NCBI RefSeq assembly: GCF_000971135.1
Contig: NZ_BBLW01000003.1
Coordinates: forward strand, 124,001 to 188,000
Length of the DNA: 64,000 bases
Direction: 5' to 3'
From: Demequina phytophila
GTDB taxonomy: Bacteria; Actinomycetota; Actinomycetes; Actinomycetales; Demequinaceae
The translations under genes and the position numbers were made by a program. A model generated the notes under the pieces. The model worked only from the letters and a program-made list of their open reading frames with translations. It was not told the DNA's origin and made no database searches. Numbering within the stretch: the stretch's first letter is position 1; each line of letters starts with the position of its first letter. Below are positions 43,261 through 56,543 of this stretch, piece by piece.

Positions 43261-43888
43261 GTACCACGACGGTCGTGGGCTCGACCCCGTCGACGGTGCC
43301 AGCAGAGTGGATCTCGCCCGTGAGGTGCTGCTTGCGGAGCGTGTACTTGGCGCGCTCCAGCTCGTCGGGCGCGCTGCGGCCCTTGAGCAGGACGAAGCGT
43401 CCATGGTCGCTGAGCAGAGGTCGGCACCACTTCACCAGCTTGTCGATCGCAGCCACCGCGCGTGCCGTGATGACGTCGGCCTCCACGGACTCCGCCACCT
43501 CCTCCGCACGTCCACGAAGAATCTGCACATTGTCGATGCCACACTCTCGCGCCGCCTCGAACAGCCACTGGGTCCTGCGCTCCATCGGCTCGATCAGGAC
43601 GTAGTCACGATCCGGGTCCATGGCGGCGAGTACCAGACCGGGCAGGCCGGCGCCCGACCCTACGTCCGCGACGCGCCCCTCCCCCAGGAATGGGAACAGC
43701 GCCGCGGAGTTGAGGATGTGACGCTCCCAAAGCCGTCCCACCTCGCGAGGACCGATGAGGCCACGTTCGACGCCCTGGTCGCGCAGCATGTCTGCGAAGG
43801 CAAGCACGCGCGGATAGGAGTCACCGAAGTACTCGCGCACGGCGACGGAACCGTCCAGCGGATCCTGCTCTCGGGCCTCGTCTGTCAT
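43247..43888 (-). CDS. rsmG: 16S rRNA (guanine-N7) methyltransferase RsmG
   Basis: This 213-residue SAM-dependent enzyme methylates G527 of 16S rRNA; loss gives low-level streptomycin resistance in many bacteria. Signatures are LIGPREVGRLWERHILNSAAL, the SAM motif VADVGSGAGLPGLVLA, and ITARAVAAIDKLVKW. It lies between jag and parA in the usual actinobacterial order. A parS site occupies the gap before its start. Confidence 0.96.
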   Translation of the reverse strand: MTDEAREQDPLDGSVAVREYFGDSYPRVLAFADMLRDQGVERGLIGPREVGRLWERHILNSAALFPFLGEGRVADVGSGAGLPGLVLAAMDPDRDYVLIEPMERRTQWLFEAARECGIDNVQILRGRAEEVAESVEADVITARAVAAIDKLVKWCRPLLSDHGRFVLLKGRSAPDELERAKYTLRKQHLTGEIHSAGTVDGVEPTTVVVLSHS

Positions 43889-43891
43889 CGA

Positions 43892-43907
43892 TGTTTCACG
43901 TGAAACG
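43892..43907. promoter_or_regulatory. parS site 3 (between rsmG and jag)
   Basis: TGTTTCACGTGAAACG lies immediately before the rsmG ATG and touches the jag stop region. Confidence 0.93.
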
Positions 43908-44387
43908 TCAGGCGGGAAGGACCACGACGTACCGCTGCGGGTCCTCGCCCTCGGACTCCGACGACAGGCCTGCCTCGAGCACCACGTCGTGGACCACCTT
44001 GCGCTCGAACGCGTTCATCGCGGGAAGCGAGACGCGAGCGCCCGACTCTCGCACCTTCGCGATCGCCTCGCGCGCCTGCTCGGCCAGACGCTCACGGCGT
44101 CCGGTCCGGAAGTCGGCGATGTCGAGCATGAGGCGGCTGACCTCGCCGGTGTCGGACTGCACGGCGAGGCGGGTCAGGTCCTGCAGTGCCTCGAGCACCT
44201 CGCCGTCCGGACCGACCAGGCGCTTGAGATCCTGGCTAGGGCCGTCCGCGACGATGGCGACCTTGGCGCGTCCGGCCTCGACGGAGATGTCGATGTCGCC
44301 GTCCATGTCGAGGATGTCGAGCAGCTCCTCGAGGAAGTCCGCGGCGACGTCGCCCTCGGCCTCGAGCTTCTTGATGTTGTCGGTCAT
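43908..44387 (-). CDS. Jag/KhpB-like KH-R3H RNA-binding protein
   Basis: This 159-residue protein has a KH domain (LDMDGDIDISVEAGRAKVAIVADGP with LKRLVGPDGEVLEALQDLTRLAV) and a C-terminal R3H domain (LPAMNAFERKVVHDVV). It is the actinobacterial counterpart of Jag/KhpB (Rv3920c in M. tuberculosis), an RNA-binding protein linked to cell division and envelope growth. It lacks the N-terminal Jag domain of firmicute forms. Its ATG overlaps the yidC stop by 4 bp, so it is translated with yidC. Confidence 0.93.
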   Translation of the reverse strand: MTDNIKKLEAEGDVAADFLEELLDILDMDGDIDISVEAGRAKVAIVADGPSQDLKRLVGPDGEVLEALQDLTRLAVQSDTGEVSRLMLDIADFRTGRRERLAEQAREAIAKVRESGARVSLPAMNAFERKVVHDVVLEAGLSSESEGEDPQRYVVVLPA

Positions 44388-45379
44388 GACTCGTCCTTGG
44401 TGTCGTCGGCCGGCAGGGCCTGCGGCTTGCTGCCGCCACGGTTCTTGCGCTTGGGCTGCTGACGCTGGCCCGATCGCTTGCTCTCGTCCTCGATCGCGGG
44501 CGCCTGTTCGATCACCACCGCGCTCGGGTCCTCGCCGCGGCGCGCGGCCTTGCGGGCGGCCTTGGCGGCGAGACGCTCCTGGTGCTGACGCTCCGCCTCG
44601 GACCCGGGCGTCGGGTTGTTGCGGATGACGTAGAACTGCTGACCGAAGGTCCAGATGTTCGTCGTGGTCCAGTAGATGAGGACACCCACCGGGAAGTTCG
44701 GACCGGTGATGACGAAGATGAACGGCAGCGCGTACATGAGGATCTTCTGCTGCTGCGCCATCGGGCCCTCGAGCGCCGAGGCCGGCAGGTTCTTGCGCGT
44801 GAGCTGGTGCTGCGTGAGGAAGGTGGTCGTCACCATGGCGACGATCAGCACCGCGGACACGATCTTGGCGGACATGCCCTCGGAGTTGAAGAACGTCTCG
44901 TTGAGATGCGCGCCGAAGAAGGTCGCGTTGGCGGCCTGGTCGATCAGGTCCTGCGACAGCAGACCGATGGGACCGGCGTCGCCGCCGAGGTTGTAGTTGA
45001 GCACACGGAAGAGCGCGAAGAAGATGGGCGCCTGGATGAGCATCGGCAGGCACGAGGCGAACGGGTTCGTCTTGTGCTTGGAGTACAGCTCCATGGTCTC
45101 GCGGCTCATGGCCTCGCGCGACGCCTGGTCCTTCTTGCCCTTGTACTTGTCCTGGACCTTCTTGAGGTCCGGCGCGATCAGCTGCATCGCGCGCGATGCC
45201 TTGATCTGCTTGACGAACAGCGGGATGAGGGCCGCACGGATGGTCACCACGAGGCCCACGATCGCCAGCGCCCAGGTGATGCCGGAGGTCGGGTCCAGGC
45301 CGATGAAGGCCCAGATCTGGTGCCAGATCACCACGATGTTGGCGACCACCCACTCGAGCGGGTAGAGCAGAGTGTCCAC
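44384..45379 (-). CDS. yidC: Membrane protein insertase YidC
   Basis: This 331-residue Oxa1/YidC-type insertase has five main hydrophobic segments and the family region KKVQDKYKGKKDQASREAMSRETMELY, followed by NPFASCLPMLIQAPIFFALFRVL. The C-terminal tail is highly basic (KRSGQRQQPKRKNRGG), as in ribosome-binding homologues. It integrates membrane proteins with or without Sec. It is in the rpmH-rnpA-yidD-yidC-jag operon, 8 bp after yidD. Confidence 0.96.
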   Translation of the reverse strand: MDTLLYPLEWVVANIVVIWHQIWAFIGLDPTSGITWALAIVGLVVTIRAALIPLFVKQIKASRAMQLIAPDLKKVQDKYKGKKDQASREAMSRETMELYSKHKTNPFASCLPMLIQAPIFFALFRVLNYNLGGDAGPIGLLSQDLIDQAANATFFGAHLNETFFNSEGMSAKIVSAVLIVAMVTTTFLTQHQLTRKNLPASALEGPMAQQQKILMYALPFIFVITGPNFPVGVLIYWTTTNIWTFGQQFYVIRNNPTPGSEAERQHQERLAAKAARKAARRGEDPSAVVIEQAPAIEDESKRSGQRQQPKRKNRGGSKPQALPADDTKDES

Positions 45380-45387
45380 TGTTGTCC

Positions 45388-45684
45388 TTAGGTCAGCCGG
45401 GCAGAGGTCGATTGGTTGAGCATCGCGGCATTGTTCCGTGTGAGGCGAAACAGACGCTCGCCTTTCTCCGGGACGTCATCGACGCCGCCGTTGCTCCAGG
45501 GGTTGCAGCGCAGCACCCGCCACGCCGCGAGGCCGGTACCCACGAACGCGCCGTGCACCTGGATCGCCTCGATCGCGAAGTGCGAGCACGTCGGGTGGTA
45601 CTTGCAGCGCGGCCCCGTCAGAGGGGAGATCCCCAGCTGGTACCCGCGGATGGCGCCGGTCAGCGCGCGTCCGGCGACGCTCAT
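45388..45684 (-). CDS. yidD: Membrane protein insertion efficiency factor YidD
   Basis: This 98-residue protein has the invariant YidD pattern: [30 protein letters not shown] and [18 protein letters not shown], with the three conserved Cys. It is thought to sit at the inner face of the membrane and assist YidC. Its ATG overlaps the rnpA stop by 4 bp. Confidence 0.96.
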   Translation of the reverse strand: MSVAGRALTGAIRGYQLGISPLTGPRCKYHPTCSHFAIEAIQVHGAFVGTGLAAWRVLRCNPWSNGGVDDVPEKGERLFRLTRNNAAMLNQSTSARLT

Positions 45685-46025
45685 CGCGTCGCCTTCGCGA
45701 GGGCATGACGAAGCGCCCCGTCCACGTCGGACGCGAGGTCCTCGAACGGGGCGTCGGCGGCAGGCGGCAGGGCGCGGATCACGACGGAGGTGCCGGCCGG
45801 CAGGTCGTGGAGGCGCGTCGACATGATCGCGCGCAGGCGTCGCTTGACGCGGTTGCGGACCACGGCACCTCCTACCGCCTTAGAAACAGCGAAACCGGCC
45901 ATGCGCGAGGCATCGCCGGTGAGCGCTACGTGCACCACGAGGGTGCGCCGACCGCTTCGAGCCCCCGATCGCATCACGGACCGGAAGTCCGCGGACGATC
46001 GCAGGCGCGCGCCGGCCGGCAGCAA
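45681..46025 (-). CDS. rnpA: Ribonuclease P protein component
   Basis: This 114-residue basic protein assists the RNase P RNA in tRNA 5' processing. It contains [14 protein letters not shown] near the start and the signature [21 protein letters not shown]. The start is assigned to TTG at 46025, which gives a protein beginning [14 protein letters not shown], and lies 2 nt after the rpmH stop with GAGG just before it. Longer frames to 46172 read through rpmH and are rejected. The RNA subunit gene is not in the window. Confidence 0.92.
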   Translation of the reverse strand: MLPAGARLRSSADFRSVMRSGARSGRRTLVVHVALTGDASRMAGFAVSKAVGGAVVRNRVKRRLRAIMSTRLHDLPAGTSVVIRALPPAADAPFEDLASDVDGALRHALAKATR

Positions 46026-46027
46026 CC

Positions 46028-46165
46028 TCAGGCCGAGAGCTTGCCGCGGCCCTTGCGACGGCGCGAGGCCAGGATGGAACGTCCGGCACGCGTACGCATA
46101 CGCAGACGGAAGCCGTGCGTCTTGGCACGCTTGCGGTTGTTCGGCTGGAAAGTCCGCTTGCTCAC
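46028..46165 (-). CDS. rpmH: Large-subunit ribosomal protein bL34
   Basis: This 45-codon gene encodes the highly conserved bL34: [29 protein letters not shown] and ending [11 protein letters not shown]. It begins with GTG at 46165 and its TGA is two bases before the rnpA TTG. It heads the leftward ribosomal/insertase operon and is divergent from dnaA, the universal arrangement at bacterial origins. Confidence 0.97.
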   Translation of the reverse strand: MSKRTFQPNNRKRAKTHGFRLRMRTRAGRSILASRRRKGRGKLSA

Positions 46166-46399
46166 GGGTCACTCCACAGGTTTCAGGGCATGGTCAAATC
46201 AGCGCACTAACGTTACGCGTAACCCTGGACAAGGGTCAAATCGCGTCGGCCGTCTTGGGGCGCGCTCCTGAACAGGATAGGCTCCACCATCACGGCCGGA
46301 CACCAGGTGACCGACACGCGGACACGCGGTAACGAACCGGTGACGGGCCATGCACCGACTGTGAGAAACGCTGTGGAAACTACTTGGGGGTGACGGCCA
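46166..46399. promoter_or_regulatory. rpmH-dnaA divergent region
   Basis: This 234-bp gap carries a perfect palindrome GTTACGCGTAAC (46212-46223), an rpmH promoter candidate, and a DnaA-box-like TGTGGAAAC (46372-46380) 19 bp before dnaA, suited to autoregulation. A TAGGCT box (46276-46281) could serve dnaA. Confidence 0.6.
46210..46239 (-). promoter_or_regulatory. rpmH promoter candidate
   Basis: On the complementary strand TTGACC (46239-46234) and TAACGT (46215-46210) are 18 bp apart, a fair SigA-type promoter 45 bp before rpmH. The -10 overlaps the palindrome. Confidence 0.5.
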
Positions 46400-47791
46400 G
46401 TGGCGGCAGAGCCTGCCTCGGAGTCGATCGACGCAGTGTGGCGGTCCGCCCTCGACGTCCTTGCCGATGATGGAGCGCTGAGCGCGCAGAACCGCTCGTT
46501 CCTCCGGCTGGTCAAGCCGCTCGCGGTGGTCGAGGACAACGTGTTCCTCGCCGTCGCCGAGGACTTCACCAAGAACTATGTGGAGACCACGCTGCGCGGC
46601 TCGGTGACCGAGGCGCTCAGCGAGGTGCTCGGCCGCGACGTCCGCATCGCGGTGACGGTGGACGCGTCCGTCTCCCCTCCGGAGCCCAGCGACGAGTCCT
46701 CCGAGGAGACGCCTCGCGCGCCGATGCGCCGTCCGCAGCCCGAGCCCAAGCCTGTGGTCGAGGACCCGCACCTCAACCCGCGCTACACGTTCGACACCTT
46801 CGTCATCGGCCCGTCGAACAGGTTCGCGCATGCCGCAGCCCTCGCCGTCGCCGAATCCCCTGGTAAGACCTACAACCCGCTGTTCATCTACGGCGGTTCG
46901 GGACTGGGCAAGACCCACCTGCTGCACGCGATCGGCCACTACACGCGCCATCTCAAGCCGCAGACCCGCGTGAGGTACGTGAACTCCGAGGAGTTCACCA
47001 ACGACTTCATCAACTCGATCCGTGACGACCGTTCGCTCAGCTTCAAGCGCACGTACCGTGAGGTCGACGTCCTCCTCATCGACGACATCCAGTTCCTGCA
47101 GGGCAAGGAGCAGACGCTCGAGGAGTTCTTCCACACGTTCAACGCGCTGCACAACGCCGGCAAGCACGTGGTCATCACCTCGGACGTGAGCCCGCGCTAT
47201 CTCGACGGCATCGAGGAGCGCATGAGGACCCGCTTCGAGTGGGGCCTCATGACGGATGTCCAGCCGCCGGACCTCGAGACCCGTGTCGCGATCCTTCGCA
47301 AGAAGGCGGCCGCGGACGCGGTCAACGCGCCGTCGGACGTGCTCGAATACATCGCGTCGAACATCACGAGCAACATCCGCGAGCTCGAGGGCGCGCTCAT
47401 CCGCGTCACGGCCTTCGCCGCGCTCAACAGACAGCCGGTCGACCTCTCCCTCGCCCAGGTGGTGCTCAAGGACCTCATCTCGGACGACGACTCCGAGATC
47501 ACCGCGGCCTCGATCATCGGCAAGACGGCCGAGTACTTCGGCATCTCGATCGAGGACCTCACGGGCACCAGCCGCTCGCGTGTGTTCGTGACGGCGCGTC
47601 AGATCGCGATGTATCTCTGCCGGCAGCTCACCGACCTGTCGCTGCCGAAGATCGGCGAGCACTTCGGCGGCAAGGACCATACGACGGTCATGTACGCGGT
47701 CAAGAAGGTCGAGGACCAGATCGCGCAGCGCCGCCAGATGTACAACCAGGTCAACGAGATCCACGCGCGCATCAAGCAGTCGCGCGCCTGA
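46400..47791 (+). CDS. dnaA: Chromosomal replication initiator DnaA
   Basis: This 463-residue AAA+ initiator has domain I ([25 protein letters not shown]), a short variable domain II rich in Pro/Glu (about residues 90-125), and domain III with Walker [12 protein letters not shown] and Walker [12 protein letters not shown]. Domain IV holds the DNA-binding signature [15 protein letters not shown]. Domain II is short compared with Streptomyces. GTG at 46400 is preceded by GGGGGTGACGGCCA. It binds the boxes found in the following 0.9-kb gap. Confidence 0.97.
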   Translation: MAAEPASESIDAVWRSALDVLADDGALSAQNRSFLRLVKPLAVVEDNVFLAVAEDFTKNYVETTLRGSVTEALSEVLGRDVRIAVTVDASVSPPEPSDESSEETPRAPMRRPQPEPKPVVEDPHLNPRYTFDTFVIGPSNRFAHAAALAVAESPGKTYNPLFIYGGSGLGKTHLLHAIGHYTRHLKPQTRVRYVNSEEFTNDFINSIRDDRSLSFKRTYREVDVLLIDDIQFLQGKEQTLEEFFHTFNALHNAGKHVVITSDVSPRYLDGIEERMRTRFEWGLMTDVQPPDLETRVAILRKKAAADAVNAPSDVLEYIASNITSNIRELEGALIRVTAFAALNRQPVDLSLAQVVLKDLISDDDSEITAASIIGKTAEYFGISIEDLTGTSRSRVFVTARQIAMYLCRQLTDLSLPKIGEHFGGKDHTTVMYAVKKVEDQIAQRRQMYNQVNEIHARIKQSRA

Positions 47792-47804
47792 GAGCCTCCT
47801 GACG

Positions 47805-47856
47805 AACGATTCGGCCCCTTCCGAGCCCCGAGAGGCGCGGGAGGGGCCGAATCGTT
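47805..47856. terminator. dnaA-proximal inverted repeat (module 1)
   Basis: AACGATTCGGCCCCT (47805-47819) pairs perfectly with AGGGGCCGAATCGTT (47842-47856), 14 bp beyond the dnaA stop, with a 22-nt loop. It may terminate dnaA, but related sequence recurs in two further modules. Confidence 0.6.
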
Positions 47857-48001
47857 GTCTGAGCGTCGTCGCCGTGCGAAGGGACGATGCGGCGGTCGCC
47901 GGGCTCTCGCGGGGCACCGGGCGGTCCGTGCCCCGTGAGCCCGCCGGCGGCCCCGCCGTGACCGTGGCGCGTCCGCGTACGAGCCCGGGCGGACGCGCTC
48001 T

Positions 48002-48086
48002 CCTGACGACTCCTGGACAACGATTCGGGCCGTTCTGCGGCGCTGACCCGCGACGGGCGCGGAGAAGGGCCGATTCGTGCGTCAGG
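48002..48086. repeat. oriC palindromic module 2
   Basis: CCTGACGA (48002-48009) and AACGATTCGGGCC (48019-48031) mirror GGGCCGATTCGT (48067-48078) and GCGTCAGG (48079-48086). It is an imperfect relative of module 1. Confidence 0.55.
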
Positions 48087-48167
48087 ACGCGCTCAGCCGG
48101 CGTGCACGCGCCACGGGGCCGCGGAGGTTCGCCGCGCCTCACGGGCCGGGTGCCGGTCTCATGCCCC

Positions 48168-48241
48168 CCTGACGAAGGAATCGGCCCGCCGCCGCGCGGC
48201 GGGCCTCGTCGCCCGCCAAAGGCGTGCGAAACGTTCGTCAG
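48168..48241. repeat. oriC palindromic module 3
   Basis: CCTGACGAAGGAATCGGCCC (from 48168) ends with TTCGTCAG (48234-48241), and includes an inner GCCCGCCGCCGCGCGGCGGGC hairpin-like core, repeating the layout of modules 1 and 2. Confidence 0.5.
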
Positions 48242-48344
48242 AAGCGGTCGTGACAGCCGCATCGTCCCGACACGCGCCGCCGACACGCCGGTCATCGGTC
48301 GAATTCGACGCTGGGAAGGCCTCAGATCCCCGTTCGCTCACAAT

Positions 48345-48587
48345 TGTGGAAAAGTCTGTGGATGCCCGTGGATGACGTGCTCCGTCCACAGGGGACGCGT
48401 TGTGAAGAAACGGTGACCAGCTGTGGTCGACGTCGGAGCCGTCCCGCCACGAATCACAGGTTCGGGGTGTTCCGCCCCCAACCCGCTCACAGGTCGATTC
48501 ATGTGATTTCCAGCACGAATGACAAGAATCCACAGAATCCACGGGCCCTAATACGACTACGAGTCCATCTTCTTGGAGTTGTCCACA
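48345..48587. promoter_or_regulatory. DnaA-box cluster of oriC
   Basis: TTGTCCACA is perfect at 48579-48587. Near-matches are at 48345 (TGTGGAAAA), 48357 (TGTGGATGC), 48367 (CGTGGATGA), 48382 (CCGTCCACA), 48422 (TGTGGTCGA) and 48526 (GAATCCACA). AT-richer sequence around 48495-48560 is the best unwinding candidate. Confidence 0.75.
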
Positions 48588-48664
48588 CGACCTTCATCTC
48601 GCTCCGCGCCTCGAGGTCCCCGCGCCGCCCCGATCCGCCTACCGACGAGGTCGGACCCGTGGCA

Positions 48665-48670
48665 TAGTCT
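48665..48670 (+). promoter_or_regulatory. dnaN -10 candidate
   Basis: TAGTCT lies 24 bp before the dnaN ATG; GAGGAG follows as ribosome-binding site. Confidence 0.4.
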
Positions 48671-48694
48671 GTGCTCGACACCTGAGGAGCAAGC

Positions 48695-49822
48695 ATGAAG
48701 TTCACCGTCGAGCGCGACGTTCTGGCAGACGCCGTCGCATGGACGTCGCGTGCCGTGCCGGCGCGCCCCCCGGTCCCCGTTCTCGCCGGTGTCCGCATCA
48801 CCGCGGACGCCGAGGGACTGGTGCGCCTGGCCAGCTTCGACTACGAGGTCTCCGCCCGCGGCGAGTTCCCGGCGGACGTCGAGCAGGCGGGCGAGGTGCT
48901 GGTCAGCGGTCGCCTGCTGCGTGAGATCGCGAACGCGCTGCCCCACAAGCCGGTGCAGCTGTCGCTCGAGGGCACCAAGGTGTCCGTCACCTGCGGCGCC
49001 TCCCGCTTCACCCTCGCCACCATGCCCGTGGACCAGTACCCGTCGCTGCCCGAGCTGCCCGAGCACTCCGGCACCATCGACGGCGCGACCCTGCAGCAGG
49101 CCGTCGCCCAGGTGACCTCCGCGGCGTCGCGTGACGAGACCCTGCCGATCCTGACCGGCGTCCGTGTCGAGATCGAGGGCTCCCACATCTCCCTCCTCGC
49201 GACCGACCGTTACCGGCTGTCCCTGCGCGAGCTCGAGTGGAACCCGTCGCAGCCGGATATCAGCGCGGTCGCGCTGGTCCGCGCCAAGACGCTGTCCGAC
49301 ACGGCGAAGTCCCTGGGTTCGGGCGAGGTCACCGTCGCGCTGAGCTCCGGGCAGGGCATGGACCTCATCGGCTTCGAGGCCGGCGGCCTCGTCACCACGT
49401 CCCTGCTCATGGACGGCGACTACCCGCAGGTCCGTCGCCTCTTCCCCGAGTCGAGCCCCATCACGGCGACCGTCCGCACGCAGGACCTCATCGACGCGAC
49501 GCGTCGCGTCGCGCTGGTCGCCGAGCGCAACTCCTCGGTGAGGCTCGCGTTCGCGGACGGCGAGGTCACCCTCGACGCCGGCCAGTCGGATGACGCGCAG
49601 GCGTCGGAGGCGCTCACCGCGCACCTCCACGGCGACTCGATCACCGTCGCGTTCAACCCGCAGTACCTGCTCGACGGACTCACGGCGCTGGGCACGGACT
49701 TCGTGCAGCTCGGCTTCACGCAGGAGACCAAGCCGGTCGAGTTCGTCGGCCTGTCGGAGCCCGGCGGCGACGTCGCGGCCGACTTCCGCTACCTGCTGGT
49801 GCCCATCCGCATCGCCTCCTAG
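48695..49822 (+). CDS. dnaN: DNA polymerase III beta sliding clamp
   Basis: This 375-residue clamp has three repeated domains: MKFTVERDVLADAVAW, ATDRYRLSLREL, and the C-terminal FNPQYLLDGL with VEFVG and YLLVPIR. The dimer encircles DNA and tethers the polymerase. GAGGAGC precedes the ATG. Its last base is shared with the GTG start of recF, so the two are coupled. Confidence 0.97.
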   Translation: MKFTVERDVLADAVAWTSRAVPARPPVPVLAGVRITADAEGLVRLASFDYEVSARGEFPADVEQAGEVLVSGRLLREIANALPHKPVQLSLEGTKVSVTCGASRFTLATMPVDQYPSLPELPEHSGTIDGATLQQAVAQVTSAASRDETLPILTGVRVEIEGSHISLLATDRYRLSLRELEWNPSQPDISAVALVRAKTLSDTAKSLGSGEVTVALSSGQGMDLIGFEAGGLVTTSLLMDGDYPQVRRLFPESSPITATVRTQDLIDATRRVALVAERNSSVRLAFADGEVTLDAGQSDDAQASEALTAHLHGDSITVAFNPQYLLDGLTALGTDFVQLGFTQETKPVEFVGLSEPGGDVAADFRYLLVPIRIAS

Positions 49823-50946
49823 TGCGCGTCACCCACGTCCAGCTCGCCGACTTCCGCTCGTACCCCGAGGCAGACGTCGAGCTCGGACCGGGCGTCACCA
49901 CGTTCGTCGGTCGCAACGGCCAGGGCAAGACCAACCTGGTCGAGGCGATCCGGTACCTCTCGGTGCTGGGTTCCCACCGGGTCGCGACCGACGCGCCTCT
50001 CATCCGGTTCGGCGCCGAGCGTGCCGTGGTGCGCGCGAAGGTGGAGAAGGGCGGCCGGTCGCTCGGCCTCGAGGTGACGCTGCAGAACGCACGCGCTAAC
50101 ACCGCGCGGCTCAATCGGGGCGCGGCCCGTCCGCGTGACCTCGTGGGGATCCTCAGGACGGTGCTGTTCGCGCCGGAGGATCTCGCGCTGGTCAAGGGCG
50201 ATCCCTCGGGCCGGCGCGCGTTCCTCGACGAGCTCTGCGTCGCCCTGCAGCCCGCCCTCGCGGGCGACCTGTCCGACTACGACCGGGTGCTGCGTCAGCG
50301 CACCTCGATGCTCAAGACGTCCCGGAACGCTCGTGGCGATCTCACGATGCTCGACATCTGGGACGAGAAGCTCGCGGAGCTGGGCGGGCGCATCATGGCG
50401 GCGCGGCTCCGCGCGGTCGCCGCCCTCGCGCCGCACGTCGCCGCGGCGTACCAGGACGTTGCACCGGATGGCGGGGACTGCGCGATCTCGTACGCGACCT
50501 CCCTGGCAGATCAGCCTCCGGGCGATGCACCGGCGATCGCCGCGCTGCTCCTCGAGCGGCTGCGCGAGGTCCGTCCCAAGGAGCTCGACCGCGGCGTCAC
50601 GCTGGCCGGCCCCCACCGCGACGACCTCGAGATCCGCCTGGGCGGGATGCCCGCGAAGGGGTACGCCAGCCACGGCGAGTCGTGGTCCTGCGCGCTCGCG
50701 CTGAGGGTGGGAACCTACGACCTGCTCACCTCCGAGGCGGGTCCCGACTCCGACGCGGACGGCGAACCCGTCCTGATCCTCGACGACGTGTTCGCGGAGC
50801 TCGATTCCGGCCGGCGTGCGGCTCTCGCGGCCCGGCTCGAGCGAGCCAGCCAGGTGCTCATCACCGCCGCCGTCGCGGAGGACGTGCCCGCGGCGCTGGC
50901 GGGCCGGATCATCCCCGTGGTCAAGGGGCGTGTGGGCGATGAGTGA
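49822..50946 (+). CDS. recF: DNA replication and repair protein RecF
   Basis: This 374-residue ABC-type ATPase loads RecA at gaps. Walker A FVGRNGQGKTNLVEAI, the signature region SHGESWSCALALRV and Walker B PVLILDDVFAELD are intact, plus the RecF-specific QLADFRSY start. The GTG start overlaps the dnaN stop by one base, and the gene overlaps the following DUF721 gene by 8 bp. Confidence 0.96.
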   Translation: MRVTHVQLADFRSYPEADVELGPGVTTFVGRNGQGKTNLVEAIRYLSVLGSHRVATDAPLIRFGAERAVVRAKVEKGGRSLGLEVTLQNARANTARLNRGAARPRDLVGILRTVLFAPEDLALVKGDPSGRRAFLDELCVALQPALAGDLSDYDRVLRQRTSMLKTSRNARGDLTMLDIWDEKLAELGGRIMAARLRAVAALAPHVAAAYQDVAPDGGDCAISYATSLADQPPGDAPAIAALLLERLREVRPKELDRGVTLAGPHRDDLEIRLGGMPAKGYASHGESWSCALALRVGTYDLLTSEAGPDSDADGEPVLILDDVFAELDSGRRAALAARLERASQVLITAAVAEDVPAALAGRIIPVVKGRVGDE

Positions 50947-51505
50947 GAACACCAGGGACGATGCTCTCGCCGGCGAGGGTGCCGACGGCCAGGACCCGCT
51001 GGTTCCCGGGGACGCGGCGCGGCTCGCGCGCGAGGCGATGGAGCGTGCGCGGCAGGCGGCGCGTCAGCGTGGCGCGACCCGGTCCAGCGCGAAGCGGGGA
51101 CGCAAGCAGCGCGAGGAGGCCAGGCGGGCGACCCAGCCGTACACGAACGGCCGCGACCCGCAGCCCATGGGCGATGCGGTCGCCTCGTTGCTGCGACGGA
51201 TGGGCTGGACCGAGCAGATCGAGGTCTCGTCGGTGACCGGGCGTTGGCGCGAGGTGATCGGCGACCGCATCGCCGATCATTGCGAGCCGCTCGGCTTCGA
51301 CGAGGGAGTCCTCACCGTCAAGGCGAGCTCGACCGCGTGGGCGACGCAGCTGCAGATGATGGCCGGTCAGATCCGGCACCGCATCAACGAGGAGTTCGGC
51401 CGCGAGATCGTCACCGAGCTCAAGGTGCTCGGACCTACCGCGAGGTCGTGGACCAAGGGTCCGCGCTCGGTGAAGGGACGCGGACCGCGCGACACGTACG
51501 GGTGA
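50939..51505 (+). CDS. DUF721 (DciA-like) protein
   Basis: This 188-residue protein has a basic, Arg/Ala-rich N-terminal half and a C-terminal DUF721 domain (SVTGRWREVIGDRIADHCEPLGFDEGVLTVKAS). It is the equivalent of M. tuberculosis Rv0004. DUF721 proteins (DciA) act as helicase loaders in bacteria lacking DnaC/DnaI, and no such loader gene is near dnaB here. The ATG at 50939 overlaps recF by 8 bp. A GGACGATGC motif (50956) encodes DDA at residues 7-9. Confidence 0.92.
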   Translation: MSENTRDDALAGEGADGQDPLVPGDAARLAREAMERARQAARQRGATRSSAKRGRKQREEARRATQPYTNGRDPQPMGDAVASLLRRMGWTEQIEVSSVTGRWREVIGDRIADHCEPLGFDEGVLTVKASSTAWATQLQMMAGQIRHRINEEFGREIVTELKVLGPTARSWTKGPRSVKGRGPRDTYG

Positions 51506-51794
51506 CTCGGCAGGGTGACCCGGCCCGCGCATCGTCCCGTGGCCTCGACATATCGGGCACGGTGTGACAAAGCACACACCCCCTCAAATGTCACTTAATG
51601 CCACAACTCGCCTACCCTTGTTCCGGCAACGGGGCCGGAGGCGTGCTGGGGGCGCCTTCGGTGCCCGCAGGTCGCGCCGCTGGAGAGCCGAGGGGGACGC
51701 TCCGGCGGCGTGATCCCGCCGATCGCCTCGAGAGCGGGTCCTCGACTTGTGCTGAATGGCCTGTGAATCGCGCCAGATGGGCCCTCTGGGCCAC

Positions 51795-51800
51795 TAGAAT
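51795..51800 (+). promoter_or_regulatory. gyrB -10 box
   Basis: TAGAAT is a near-consensus -10 box 59 bp before the gyrB start; no clear -35 is seen at 17 bp. Confidence 0.5.
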
Positions 51801-51812
51801 GGGCCGAGATAG

Positions 51813-51837
51813 GACGGGACTTGTGCAAAGTCCCGTC
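51813..51837 (+). promoter_or_regulatory. Hairpin in the gyrB leader
   Basis: GACGGGACTT (51813-51822) and AAGTCCCGTC (51828-51837) are perfect complements around GTGCA. The hairpin would lie within the first 10-30 nt of the mRNA, ending about 21 nt before the GTG. Confidence 0.7.
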
Positions 51838-51858
51838 AGCGGCTTGAAAGGCGAATCT

Positions 51859-56533
<4,675 letters not shown>

Positions 56534-56543
56534 TCCGTGCAGC

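Larger units (their letters stand above)
47792..48694. other. oriC region between dnaA and dnaN
   Basis: This 903-bp gap has no gene. The left half (47800-48245) contains three diverged palindromic modules and two GGACGATGC motifs. The right half (48340-48590) contains the DnaA boxes and local AT-rich patches. It is the expected actinobacterial oriC position. Confidence 0.85.
51506..51858 (+). promoter_or_regulatory. gyrB upstream region
   Basis: This 353-bp gap carries a GGACGATGC motif (51529), an inverted GTGACA/TGTCAC pair (51564-51594), a -10 candidate and a leader hairpin. An in-frame extension of gyrB to 51598 exists but lacks family sequence and is not treated as coding. Confidence 0.6.

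Noticed and set aside
47798..48241. CRISPR array between dnaA and dnaN
   Set aside because: Repeats are few, diverged, palindromic and unevenly spaced; no cas gene is present.
51598..51858. In-frame N-terminal extension of gyrB
   Set aside because: Residues are not GyrB-like and the region contains the -10 box and leader hairpin; GTG at 51859 gives normal length.
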